Positions 1 to 10,758 of a DNA stretch of 64,000 nt are shown piece by piece (the first letter of the stretch is position 1; each line of letters opens with the position of its first letter). The notes below the pieces were generated by a model. It made no database searches, was not told the DNA's origin, and saw only the letters and a list, made by a program, of their open reading frames with translations. Origin of the DNA: Sphagnum compactum (lineage: Eukaryota > Bryophyta > Sphagnopsida > Sphagnales); assembly GCA_965153455.1 (NCBI GenBank), contig OZ234497.1, positions 1,612,001 through 1,676,000 of the forward strand, read 5' to 3'. Made by a program: the position numbers and the translations under genes.

Positions 1-430
1 GGTTTGGACTCCCGCAACTTTGCGAGACTATAACTCTTTGCTTAGACCTCCGATCGGGATGAGGTCTAAAGCAAATTTGTAGCTCTCATTGAGAGCTTTC
101 CAACGATGTGTTACACTCTGCATGCACGCACAGGGGTCAGGTCGATTCCCAACTTTTTGTGGGCGGGAGTCAAACTGCCAATTTGATTCCCGGCCTTTCT
201 TTTTGCCACAACTTGTGCTGCTGGTGTCCAAATGGGTCATGCAAGCCCATTTTAGACATCTACATTTCAATAGCTTTCCAATGATATAAAGAACTTGTCA
301 ATGCAAGGTGTTTTGGCCCTTGCAATCGCTCTCTAAAGTTTCAGGAGTCCCATTAGTCTCCCAAGTTCCCATTTCGGGAGTGTGAGTCTTCATCTTCACA
401 CTCTCTCAAGATTGGGGCTGCGACAGTTGC
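1..430. repeat. Possible LTR or dispersed repeat fragment at window edge
   Basis: This segment has a balanced base composition, unlike the AT-rich DNA that follows. It contains an imperfect inverted repeat: arm CGGGAGTCAAA at 164-174 against TTTGATTCCCG at 182-192 (10 of 11 bases pair). Phrases such as 'gagagctttccaacgat' resemble leader or LTR sequences of plant retroelements, but that is only an impression. No gag or pol coding sequence is visible. The left boundary is off the window. Confidence 0.3.
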
Positions 431-3400
431 ATCTTAGTTGAAATTGTAATTATATTTTTGGTTAACGCCATGCCTAATCAATGGATGAAGTTCATCCATT
501 AGTCCAATGTAGTTGACAACATCCCTCAATCAGATTGGTAGATCAATCTTCAACTAAATTGGTAAGTAATGGCTATTGTTGTGGTGTTGACACGTGGCAT
601 ACATTTTCGATTATAATTTCATTCTCAACTTATACTTGTTAACATTATTGGTTAGTAGTTGCAAAAAAATTTCCTAATTGCAAAAAACAAGTTGCAACTA
701 TAGATGTAAATTTTCATTTGTTTTGTAGTTGAACACTAGTTGAAAACATAGTTACAAAAGGGGGGGGGGTTTCTATTAATGTGATAGGTCAGTAAGCATC
801 ATTGCCAACGTTGTTTTTCTGTAATGATTCGTAGTAACAATGGTATTTCGTGCAAGGGCCGTAATAAGTAGTTGTGGTCATAATAACAACAACAAGATTG
901 CCTATCCATAGTAGATGAATTAGTGTTGGTGCTGGTTGTGGAGGATCACAAGTCTTTTTTGCAAATGTTGTAACGAGTGTCTTTTTGATAAAAACTGAAA
1001 TAAATATGGAAAGGACACAAATACGACACATGATGTGATTGTTTCTAAAGGATTTGTTGTAGTTAAGCAAAATGTGAATACAACAAGCTTTGTTGTCATG
1101 AACAATAAGTATGTATTAAAATGTGCAACTTGAGTTACAAGGGCTTTTGCAGGGTTTCAAAGGTTGTTGTAAATGTGAGCCGAAAAATAAAATAAAATGC
1201 TGCCATGTTGGAGGGTAGAGTGCAAGGTATGTTAGCACCCATGTGAAGGATAATATGCTAGGGACTGATGTATTGGAGTAAACAAGAATCCAAACATAGA
1301 ACTCAAGAGCCCATGTTTCAATCCACATTGTCATGAATGCACCTTTTGACATGAAATTAGATAAGGGAGAATGCATTTTGGTGCACATTATCTATCCTTG
1401 ATGTTTGGTGAGCTTCATCAATTTACTTTGGGCATTCTTTTGACAAGAACAACTCACACTTTGTTGGTTTCGACTTTGGTGGTAAAACCAACCAAGTTTT
1501 TATCTTCATTTTGTATTTTCATTTTTGTGTTTATTGATTTCTTTTCTATATGTATGAAAGATAGATCTATGTAATGTGTGCTAGAAATGCACTACATGTC
1601 TTTATTATCCGTTAACATTAAACTTGTACATATTCATTGGTGCAAATATTGTGTAGATAGATTTGAACTCAGTCATGACACGACAACTACAATAGTGGCC
1701 TAGATGTGTGCAGCGGTGGCATTTGGTTGGAGGGGACTTTTGAAGTTGTCACACCTATTGTTTCCATTAATGATGTTAGCTTATTGTTAATAGAGGTTTC
1801 TAAATGGAAATGGGGTATTTAGGTGTGTGAAACTGACTTACAACGGGCTTTTGCACCTTAAAGATTCTTGTTAGAGCCTTACTGAGCCACTATATCAATT
1901 CTCATTTTTCAGAGTAGAAGTGTGATTTGTTGGTTCTTGCACAAATAGGGATTTCCTTTTCCATTTTCATAAGTTATAACTCCTTGACCTTTGTAGTGCT
2001 TAGGTAACAAATGAACTTTCCATCCATCTCTTTACATGTGAGTTTGGGATAATTTAATAATAGTTATGGGCTGTCCATAGGAAAGGTGTTGATGTCTTTT
2101 CCCTAGAATGTGTACAATGGTTGCTCCCTTTTTATCACATAAGGTTGAGGATCATGTTGTAGCTATACATGGGCTCTGGTAGTTAAAGGGGAAATTACAA
2201 GGTCAAGGGATGCAGACATACAAATACCAGGAATTGCTATAGGGGTTACAGCAAAAATAGGTGAAGCTCCATCACCCATGTGCAAATGATGACTTATTTC
2301 ATAAAGATATAAAACTAAATCTACATATGCATATGTGAATTTTTTTGATACAAGTTAAAACTTGCAAAATATGTTTTTTTATTAGCTAAGCATGGTTAAT
2401 GCCATGATGTAAATATGCATACAAACAACATCATATTACATGGTCAATGGGATCGGGCACTATGCTTTTGGATAGAAAATAATCAGTTTGATTTCACAAA
2501 TGTTGAACAACATATGAACAAAATTTGATAGATGAAGGATTGGCATCAATTGTTTTATGCAAGACACTATACATCTCAACATCCCCATAGACCTTATTTG
2601 CAACAAACCAAAATCAAAAAATTCCATCCTTAGCCATTCGCCTCACTTGGAATGAAGATTACATTGCTCTACAATAGTCTCCAACAAAGATTTCCTCCCA
2701 TTCGAAAACTATTGTGCACTAAAATTGATTGCTCTTTTGTCTCACAACATTATAATAAACAAGAGCTTGTACGAGACAATGTCGATAGTTCTTACATGTT
2801 ACCATCGAGATGATATTGAAGGATATGAATTATTTTTAGTACCCAAAAACATAAAACTTCCTTTAAAATCCAAATTCAAATAGTTGTAAAGAAGGGGGGG
2901 AAAAAAATCAAACAAACAACCTTTCTTTCCTCTTTTTCACATAATTTTTCTTTTCATCTCTCACACATTTATACTTTCTTATTTCTTGAAAAAAAAACAT
3001 CCTTTTTTATAATCAAATATTGAAATTTGCAATTCATTGATCAAGAATCAAATGTTCAAGAATAAGAAAATTGAATCAATATAAAAAAAAAATACATATA
3101 TAATCAAATTACTCATCTTATATGCAAATTCAATTTACAAATTTATTATTGATGTATTAAGTAAAATTTTGTATGTTGATTTTGGAATAATAGGAATTTA
3201 CATATCTTATATTTGATTTCAATTGATTTTGATTGAATACAAATCAACAATATGAAAATAAATTGAAAACATAAATTAATGGTCATTATACTTCAACCTT
3301 ATAATTTATTTTTTTGCAACTGTTTTAAGAAGAATCTAAATCAATAAATTTGCAAATTTCAAATGAATTTTCATTATAGTATATCATCAATGTATATGTT

Positions 3401-5388
3401 GTTAACAATTTTAAAGTGTGGGCTAAGAATTATTAATTTTATTTTACATATTCAAGCATTGGTTATTTCAATTTTATTACAAACAAGTTAAAGAAAAATC
3501 ACATATTTGATATTTTATTTCAAGTACTTTTGAATACCTTTCTAAACCAAAATCTAAAAAATGTTACAATTCTATTTAATCTAGATTTTAAACTTTAAAA
3601 TGTTTTTAAAATGCTCAACCAATCGAATATGATTTGATCTTGAAAAATATTTTCAGTTGCAAAAGCTTTAAATACAGTACATTAATTTTATGTTTAATCA
3701 TTATTTTAAATTTTTTATTTTCAAATTAGATTCAATGGCCATTTACAAGGATGTTTCCTCACCCGTTAATGAATTATATAAATTAAATAAATTACATATT
3801 TTTCCATTTGAAACATTCACACAATATTTAGGAGGTGTTGCAAAAATAGGAAAAAAATCATCAAAGCCATCCAAGAATATTTTATGAAAACAAAGGATGA
3901 ACAAAAATTTCACATTGTAACATACATTGCAAATGCAGCATTTTTAGTAGGTGGAACAATAATCCATTCTTTATTGGGTTTATCCATTGACAAACATGCC
4001 ATTGTAAGTAAATCAAACTCAGTAATAGACATATGGCCCACTATTGAATTCATAATTATTGATTAAATTTGAATGGTCGGTTGCAACATGCTCACTACAA
4101 TGCATTTGAAGTTACAAAAATTGAAATCTAACATGTAACTATTTAGTGGGGTAAACATGATGTTTGAATGAAACATTTTTTACAATTTCTTCCCATCACA
4201 GATACACCATTATATTGAAAAAACATCCAACTTACATTAGTATTCACAAAATGACACAAAAAAGATCATAAGTAAAAATCTACGAGAAAATTACGTTCGA
4301 CCAAATAACATCATATTAACAAAACAAATTCGATAAAACAAAGATGTCCAATATGAATATGTTCTAGAAAACTTTAGAACTAGCAATATTTTTCATTCAA
4401 ACTTTGAATTATTCAAAACACGATTTTATCCAATTTGAAAATAAATTTATTCAAAGATCCATGGAGGACAATAACCTTCATAGTTCTTAGAAATGAGTTA
4501 CATGATGCTATTAATCATCACACGATAAAAAATATTTTAAAAAAAATGTTACACAATTTTAGCTACCAGCACTTATACAAAAAGGTTAATACATAATGAT
4601 ATTCAATACATTCACTATGAGAAATCGAGTCTATTGAAACCGCACTACCTTACAACTAAAACTCAAAAAAAATTCACATATAACTATTGTGCAACTACCC
4701 CCCTAAAAATATAAGTATTAATGAATAAATTGTCACATCAAAAAATCAGTTAGTTGTATTATAATTTTAAGTGAGTTGAAAATGGGTCTTTTATATGATA
4801 ATTTATACACATTGTATATGCATATGTAATGAACAATGTTTGACTTTCTCATGAGTTACATTGTAGTTGCATGTGGCAACTATTTTAAAATTGTTGTAAA
4901 TATGCCATTAAAGTAATAACCACGTTATAACTAGTTTATAATGTACATACATGCAATCATGTACATGCCCACATTTTCACCACTCATTATGGGATACATT
5001 TACAACGAATTTTCGACTATGATTCCCATTGATATAATTAGTACAACCATTAGTGCACATTATTAAAGTACTACTATTCAACTATGTAATTATGATTATG
5101 ATACAACTCCTTATAACCTAATAAGAATAAATATTCATATGTAATGTTTTGTAAATAATTTTTGTTTCAATAATTTGACTATCAATATGAATAATTAAGT
5201 GTAATTCATATAACCTAAGTCCTGAACTATGGAACCCAAAAGTGTAGCCACATAGGACTCCCACTCATGGTGAGGACTTGTAAATTGGGCCCTAGTGTGA
5301 AGGATTCATCGCAATTTCAAGCTCTTGGCCAATCACATTGTAAGATGGAATCAGGGCTTCTAAATCGGGTCCTACTGTGAAGCCCTGC
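431..5388. other. AT-rich intergenic DNA without recognisable genes
   Basis: About 5 kb of AT-rich sequence with homopolymer A/T runs and a poly-G run near 760. Small open frames (for example 3690-3887 and 3884-4066) have no recognisable domain and no splice-compatible partners. I see no gene here. Confidence 0.6.
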
Positions 5389-5611
5389 TAAAGGTGCATT
5401 CACACGTGGTGTTAGGGACTCGAGGGTTGAGTCCCCTAACACCATGCTAGCCATTTAGGACTTAAACCAAGTTGCTATGAAAATTTTATGTTAAGCTAAC
5501 ATTCACTTAATGGGTATTGAGCTATGGCCCATTTAACATTGGGTGCCACCTAGGATGACACCTAGATTTTCATTTAACACTGAATTAACATCAAGTGTGA
5601 ATGCACCATAA
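5389..5611. mobile_element. MITE-like element, PIF/Harbinger-type ends
   Basis: The element spans 5392-5608 (217 bp) and is flanked on both sides by the 3-bp direct repeat TAA (5389-5391 and 5609-5611). The left end begins AGGTGCATTCACAC and the right end is GTGTGAATGCACCA, giving 13-bp terminal inverted repeats that continue imperfectly inward. A 3-bp TAA/TTA target duplication is the established signature of PIF/Harbinger elements. There is no transposase, so it would be non-autonomous. Inside the left end is a second hairpin (5407-5444). It lies about 430 bp upstream of the next gene start. Class assignment is inference. Confidence 0.65.
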
Positions 5612-5639
5612 GTTAATGAGCACAGTCACTCTGTTACCT

Positions 5640-6042
5640 AACACGTCATGTGCCCAGCCCCCCCTCATTTGGGAAACCACTCACAATGACAAGTAATGGA
5701 CCCTGTTTAGGTCTTTGTGTTTTGTCAAGGACCCTGGATGGATGTTATGACACTTGCTGGCCAGTTCATCCATGCAGGTCACAATCCCCCTTCACAATCA
5801 ACCCCCACCACCTTGTACCCACACTGAAGCTCCCTTTATTTTACGATTGCACGCTGTGTTGATTCAACTTCAGGGTTGTTTGCGAGTGGGATTTGAACCC
5901 GCGACCGGCCGCATTGTGGGCATCGGACGTACCAGCGAGTTGCTGTTACTGGGATTCACGGACGTGACGAGATCAGTAGCGGCGGCAGTGCGAGCTGCAG
6001 AGCGAGAAGGGGGAGGACAGGAGCGTTCAGGCGGCGGTGGCG
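5640..6042 (+). promoter_or_regulatory. Promoter/5' leader of LRR-SAPS gene
   Basis: Composition rises sharply in GC from about 5880 into exon 1, as expected for a plant transcript start and leader. The open frame here (5754-6068) runs out of frame with the CDS and is probably leader. No clear TATA box was identified. Confidence 0.35.
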
Positions 6043-9000
6043 ATGGAGGTTGCGGCCGGCAGCGGTAGGAGCGAAGAAGAAAGTGAGGAGAGAACGGGAG
6101 AAGAAGAAGAAGAGGAGGAGGAGGAGGAGGAAAGTAGCGAGGAGGCTGCAGCACAGGAGAGCAGTGAGGAGAGCGAGAGCTTGGAGGATGTGGATAGTTT
6201 GCGGACAGCGGTAGCAGACGGGGCGGCCGTAGGTGGAACTGAGTTTGCCTCTGATGAGATCCTCAAAGCCAAGAAGAAGAAGAAGAAAAAGAAGGTGTGG
6301 TGCTGTGCTTTCTTCCTGTCGTCATTGAATGCTCAGAGCTGTCATTGGCCGGCCCTCTTGAATCTGAATTTAGGTTTTCGGATCTGGGAGGGTTGAATGT
6401 GGGGTGGATATGAGTTTGATATTATAGAACTCCTTTTGTCATCTAGTGGTTTTCCAGTCCATCTTTGCATGTTCTGGTTCTGCTTGGCATTTTGTAGAGT
6501 TTTGCCATATGAAGCTGGGCTGTCACATAAGCGAAGGGGGTACCTGTTTTGTGGTCCTGGTCTGGAATCAGTAGAAGAAGAAGAAGAAAGCAAAGGAGAG
6601 CAATGATTCAAGACCAGTAGCACCAACTGCAGAGATGCTACCTCCTGAAGTTGCTGACAAAAGGTGCACTGTCTCTCTCTCTCTCTATGCCTTGCCTATG
6701 CATCCTTTTGTTTGTGAGTGGAGTAATTTAGTATGCATTGCACAGAATGGACTTTTTTTTTTGGTTAGGATTTGTTAGATTTTCATTTAGGCTTCCTTTG
6801 TCCCTCTTAGTACATCCACAAATGTGATCACCATATGCCTAATTCTTTGCTTTGTGTGGTCCATCAAATACCTTCAGTTTACAGGCATAGGGCGTTTTGT
6901 GAGCATGTTTGCCTGGTATGGAATGTTTTTCTTGCAGGAGTTGAGATCGTTCTAAGGTTTCAATTTCAATTGTTCAGTGTCACTGTGGTGACTTACCACC
7001 TTCATTTGGATTGTGCTAAGGGATGTGAACCTGATCTTGGGCTCACATGTTGATTGATTTGACATAGTTTCCTTGTGTATTCTTTACATGGTACTCAGAG
7101 AGCATCCACAATTGTGAGAGTGCACTATTGAAATGTGCTGTGGATGTTGGCAGGTATACAATGACACTGGAGGCAATGAAGCATGATGAAAGCCTTCTTT
7201 GGATGCAGCTCAACCGATGTCGTATCACTGACAAGCGTGCTCGCAAAGTAATCCACATTCCTCTTCCAATTTGTCTGTATTGCAAGAGTGAAGTTGAGTG
7301 TGTTATGTACCTATCCCTTTCTTGAGCTATGTTGGTGTTTGTTTTGGGTGTGGTGTCTGTGATTGTCTCTTTTTTCTGGTTGCATAGGCCATATGATAGT
7401 TTTCCTTGTTATTGTGGAATGTGATTGTGTCCTATTGCTGACATTGAAATGTGTGCATGTGGGGGGGGCGAGGGGGGAACTGTGCAGTTATTCACAGCAC
7501 TCAAGGATAACACATCTGTAACATCAATTGATTTGTCAGATAATGTGATCACCGATGAGGGCATGCAGTTCATGACAGGAGTGCTGGCAGGAGGAATTGC
7601 CCCCAACCTAATCCATGTCAATGTTCGAGGCAACCCTGTGAGTGAAAGAGGCAAAGAACTGCTTTCTGGTCTCTTCCATCTTCGCAAGCAGCTTAAGGTA
7701 ATAGCCAACAACAAATTGGTGCCTGGGGTTTTGTGTTGTCCTTCAGTATCTACCCAATTGAGACATCTGGTTGCATTTGTATACACATGTAGACTGAATT
7801 TTTGGATTGTCGTAGGCAAGGTTGGAGTTTCTGTATTAGTGTTGCAGGAGTAACTGGGGCATGGTGCATACAGGTAGAGTATGACATGCATGAAATCTGT
7901 AATGAAGGAGAAGGTGGGTGTTTGGACACCGATGATAAATGGGGAGAGGGTTTTCCTAGAAATAAGTGGATGTCAGACTGCACAGAGGATGGGAGGCTTG
8001 ACCACCAATGGGGGACTGACTCAGATACAGTTAACACACTGTTAACTAGCCACCACCAGCGTGCACGCAACCCTCAAGTTTTGCAAGAACAGGTCTGCCC
8101 TCAATAGCTCTTGCCAATCTTCGAGTAACATGGATACTTGAAATCTTCTTCTCAGCTTTTGCAGTCCAGAGTGTTTTGTGCTTGCTGCTGATTGTTCATG
8201 CGGTAGCAGTCTAAGAAAGCAAGGTAGATGTATTCAGAAGACAAGAGCTGATTGTTAAAGGTTGGAATGCTGCTGTTTTGGTCCAATGTTGCGCAAGATT
8301 CAGATGTAGCTTCAGGATCTGATTCTTTGGAAAATGACAAGCTCAAGAATGTACACAAGCAAATAGTGTGTGACAGTGGTAAAATTTTGTTCATGGAAGC
8401 CATGACAGATATTGTTTCATGCAATGCAGGCAGAGGCTGCAGTGCAAGCTCTGAAAGAAACAGCTGGAACCAACAGGAGTCTAGCAGAGCTTGCCTCTCA
8501 TGTTAGACAGATTGGGGGAATTTTGAGCCAGCTGCTGTATTATCATCATGCACAGGTTTCTGAGTGGACATCAGTTGATCAATTACCAAAGGTATGCAGT
8601 GTACTCTCTGTATAATGATAGTCTTGGCATGACTGACTGGAAATAGTCAGAGAAGCTTCATCTGTATGTGATGGTGACCAACGAATTCATGGGCAAGTGA
8701 TCCTGCAATTAATGCATGAAGCAAGCATCTGGTAGTGTTTAATAGGCTGGGCATGAGCTTTGCAGGGCCTCAAGGTGGTGGTGGAGTGTGTTGGGGAGTT
8801 GGTGTCAGTACTGGATGTGGATGCAGCTCCATTTCTGTTGCAGCAGGGAGTTAAGGAAGCCTCAGCAGGCGTGCACCGAGTTGCCACAGTTCTGGTTCTT
8901 GGCCAGCTGTTAGTAGCAGGTTGTCCTGCTTTTGATATCCAGCTGCTGGCTGAAGCTGTTCCTACCAAGCTCATTGCTCTCTTCTTTCACTTTCCCTGGA

Positions 9001-10758
9001 ACAACATCTTGCAAGCAGGCCTCTCACAGTGTTTCATTGTATGTGAAACTTGCTCTTGCCATTGCCTATTATACTGTTGACTTTTATTGTAGTTTTTATT
9101 GTCTCTTGACTACTAGCCAACATCATGACTAAGTCTTGCCATTGCTTCTGGAAATAGGACAGGAGCTCAGGATCCAGATTTTTTGAATAATTGTTTGCCA
9201 GAATCTTTGGCAGATTATTATGTGCCTATCTACACCCAACATAGGAGCTGATGAGGTCAGTGGGGAGTCATAGCAGTAGTTACTACTGTTCATAACAAAG
9301 TTGATGGTTTGATACTTCATGATTGACACTCATAAGGTTATAACCACACTCAATTCTTGTCATCCTAGTTCTGGTTCTGCTGGGACTGACATAATCGTTA
9401 CCTTCGAAGTGTTGTTGGTGGAGTCCTCTGCGATATAATAGACATTTTGATCTGTCTGTTTCTATCGAACTTGCTGCCTACAGGCTATAATGCAGGTTTT
9501 CTAGGACCATGAAGAAGTCTCTATGTGAGACACACTTTGATGCTTGCAACCTATTTGTGATCAGGTTGTAGCGGGTTCAACAATAATGATTGAGTCCTTT
9601 GACAGCTTCTGTAGGTAGTGAAATTTGATCATTGTGCTGCATCTGCAGAGGAACTCCATGTGTAATTCTGAATCCATTGGTTGGATGTTGAGGAAAACAG
9701 GCAATACTAGGAAGGCCTGGCACTGCAATCTGCTCGGCCCTACTGGAGGGAAGTAATAGCCTTCCAACTCTTCTTGCAAAGAATGGGACTGAGTGTGCTG
9801 GCTTATCAATGGGAAAAAGGCCTGGGTAATTTTTTCTATCTTGGCACTGTGACTACTGAAACTCACTGTCACCCTGCTGTTACTGTCCTAGTCACTTGAC
9901 TTCACTGTGACCTGGTGTAGCTATGTAACCACACTAGATTTTTGAGAGCAAGTGTTTAGTCCTATACTGGCACATACAAGGAACTGAGTACAAAGCCTCT
10001 ATGGAGCTCTACATTTGTATCAAGGACAAGAGATGGAGCAATATATGAGTGGATATGCAAAGTTTTGCAGGTATGGAGGGCACATTGTCAAACTTTCCCG
10101 AGAGATTAAAGTGCTTGCAGAGAAGGACACAGCAATCCAGGTAAGGATTCTATATTAATTTTCTGCTTGTCTGTTTCATCCAATAGAATGGCGTGCATCT
10201 TGGACTGTCAAACCTAAAAAGTTCAGGGACAGTGAGGTGGCCTAGTGAGCACCTTAAGTTTTCATGCTGAGATTCATCAGTATCCATGTCCTCTCCACTT
10301 TGACACTACATGCTGGATGGGTTCCAACTAAAATCCTTCAGCAAAGTGAATCAGCAGCAGAAAATGTGAGCATTTACACTGTAATGGATATAGTTGGAAT
10401 ATGTTGGCAATATTATTTGAATAGTTTTGCTTGCTTGTGAGTGAGGTCTACTGAAAATACACATAAACTTTGATTTAGAACTGCCAGAAAAGAACGGGAA
10501 ATGAAGAAAAGTGCTTGGGTTTGGTGGTTGGAACAGAATCTAGTGCAGCAGAATATTGACTGGCTAGCATATGTGGAATCAAATGGACCTTTAGCAAAAT
10601 TGGTAGCAGAGCAGTCAGGTGATCTGGGAGGCCCCAAGCCTACCTTTTCTCGATCAATGGCATCATTTTTCCAAAATGATATAGGGAGATCGTCAGCTGC
10701 ATTTGAACAACTTCGAGGCCTACTGCCGTATGCATCCCTGCCTCCCACCATCTCTTAG
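6043..10758 (+). CDS. Leucine-rich-repeat protein with SAPS-like (PP6/SIT4 phosphatase regulator) C-terminus
   Basis: Multi-exon gene. Supported exons are 6043-6294, 6575-6663, 7154-7247, 7488-7697, 7874-8092, about 8255-8376, 8430 or 8434-8591, 8766-9038, 10071-10140 and a last exon from about 10480 to the TAG at 10756-10758. Splice phases agree through the first five and for 8766-9038; the joins between 9038 and 10480 need at least one exon I could not place. The N-terminus is a Glu run followed by a Lys run. The exons at 7154 and 7488 encode LRR/ribonuclease-inhibitor-like repeats (LDLSDN-like 'SIDLSDNVITDEGM', then 'VNVRGNPVSERG'). The exon at 8766 ends with 'LIALFFHFPWNNILQ', matching the hallmark LxLFFxYPWNNFLH of SAPS proteins. 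The exon at 10071 carries 'GGHIVKLSREI', like the SAPS 'GHLTRIAN' block. SAPS proteins bind the PP6/Sit4 catalytic subunit, so a phosphatase-targeting role is inferred. The ATG at 6043 is chosen because it opens the frame after a GC-rich leader. Confidence 0.6.
6106..6133 (+). repeat. GAA/GAG microsatellite coding a Glu run
   Basis: Trinucleotide repeat within exon 1 of the LRR-SAPS gene that encodes an uninterrupted run of glutamates. Length polymorphism would change protein length without shifting the frame. Confidence 0.7.

Noticed and set aside
5885-5910. Sequence resembling a tRNA T-arm/B-box on the - strand (GGTTCAAATCC)
   Set aside because: The T-stem has a mismatch, and no acceptor, D-arm or anticodon arm can be folded from the adjacent sequence. 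Not a tRNA; at most a tRNA-derived fragment.
6027-6272. Ser-rich - strand frame over exon 1 of the LRR-SAPS gene
   Set aside because: It is the complement of the Glu-coding GAA/GAG repeat, a shadow frame.
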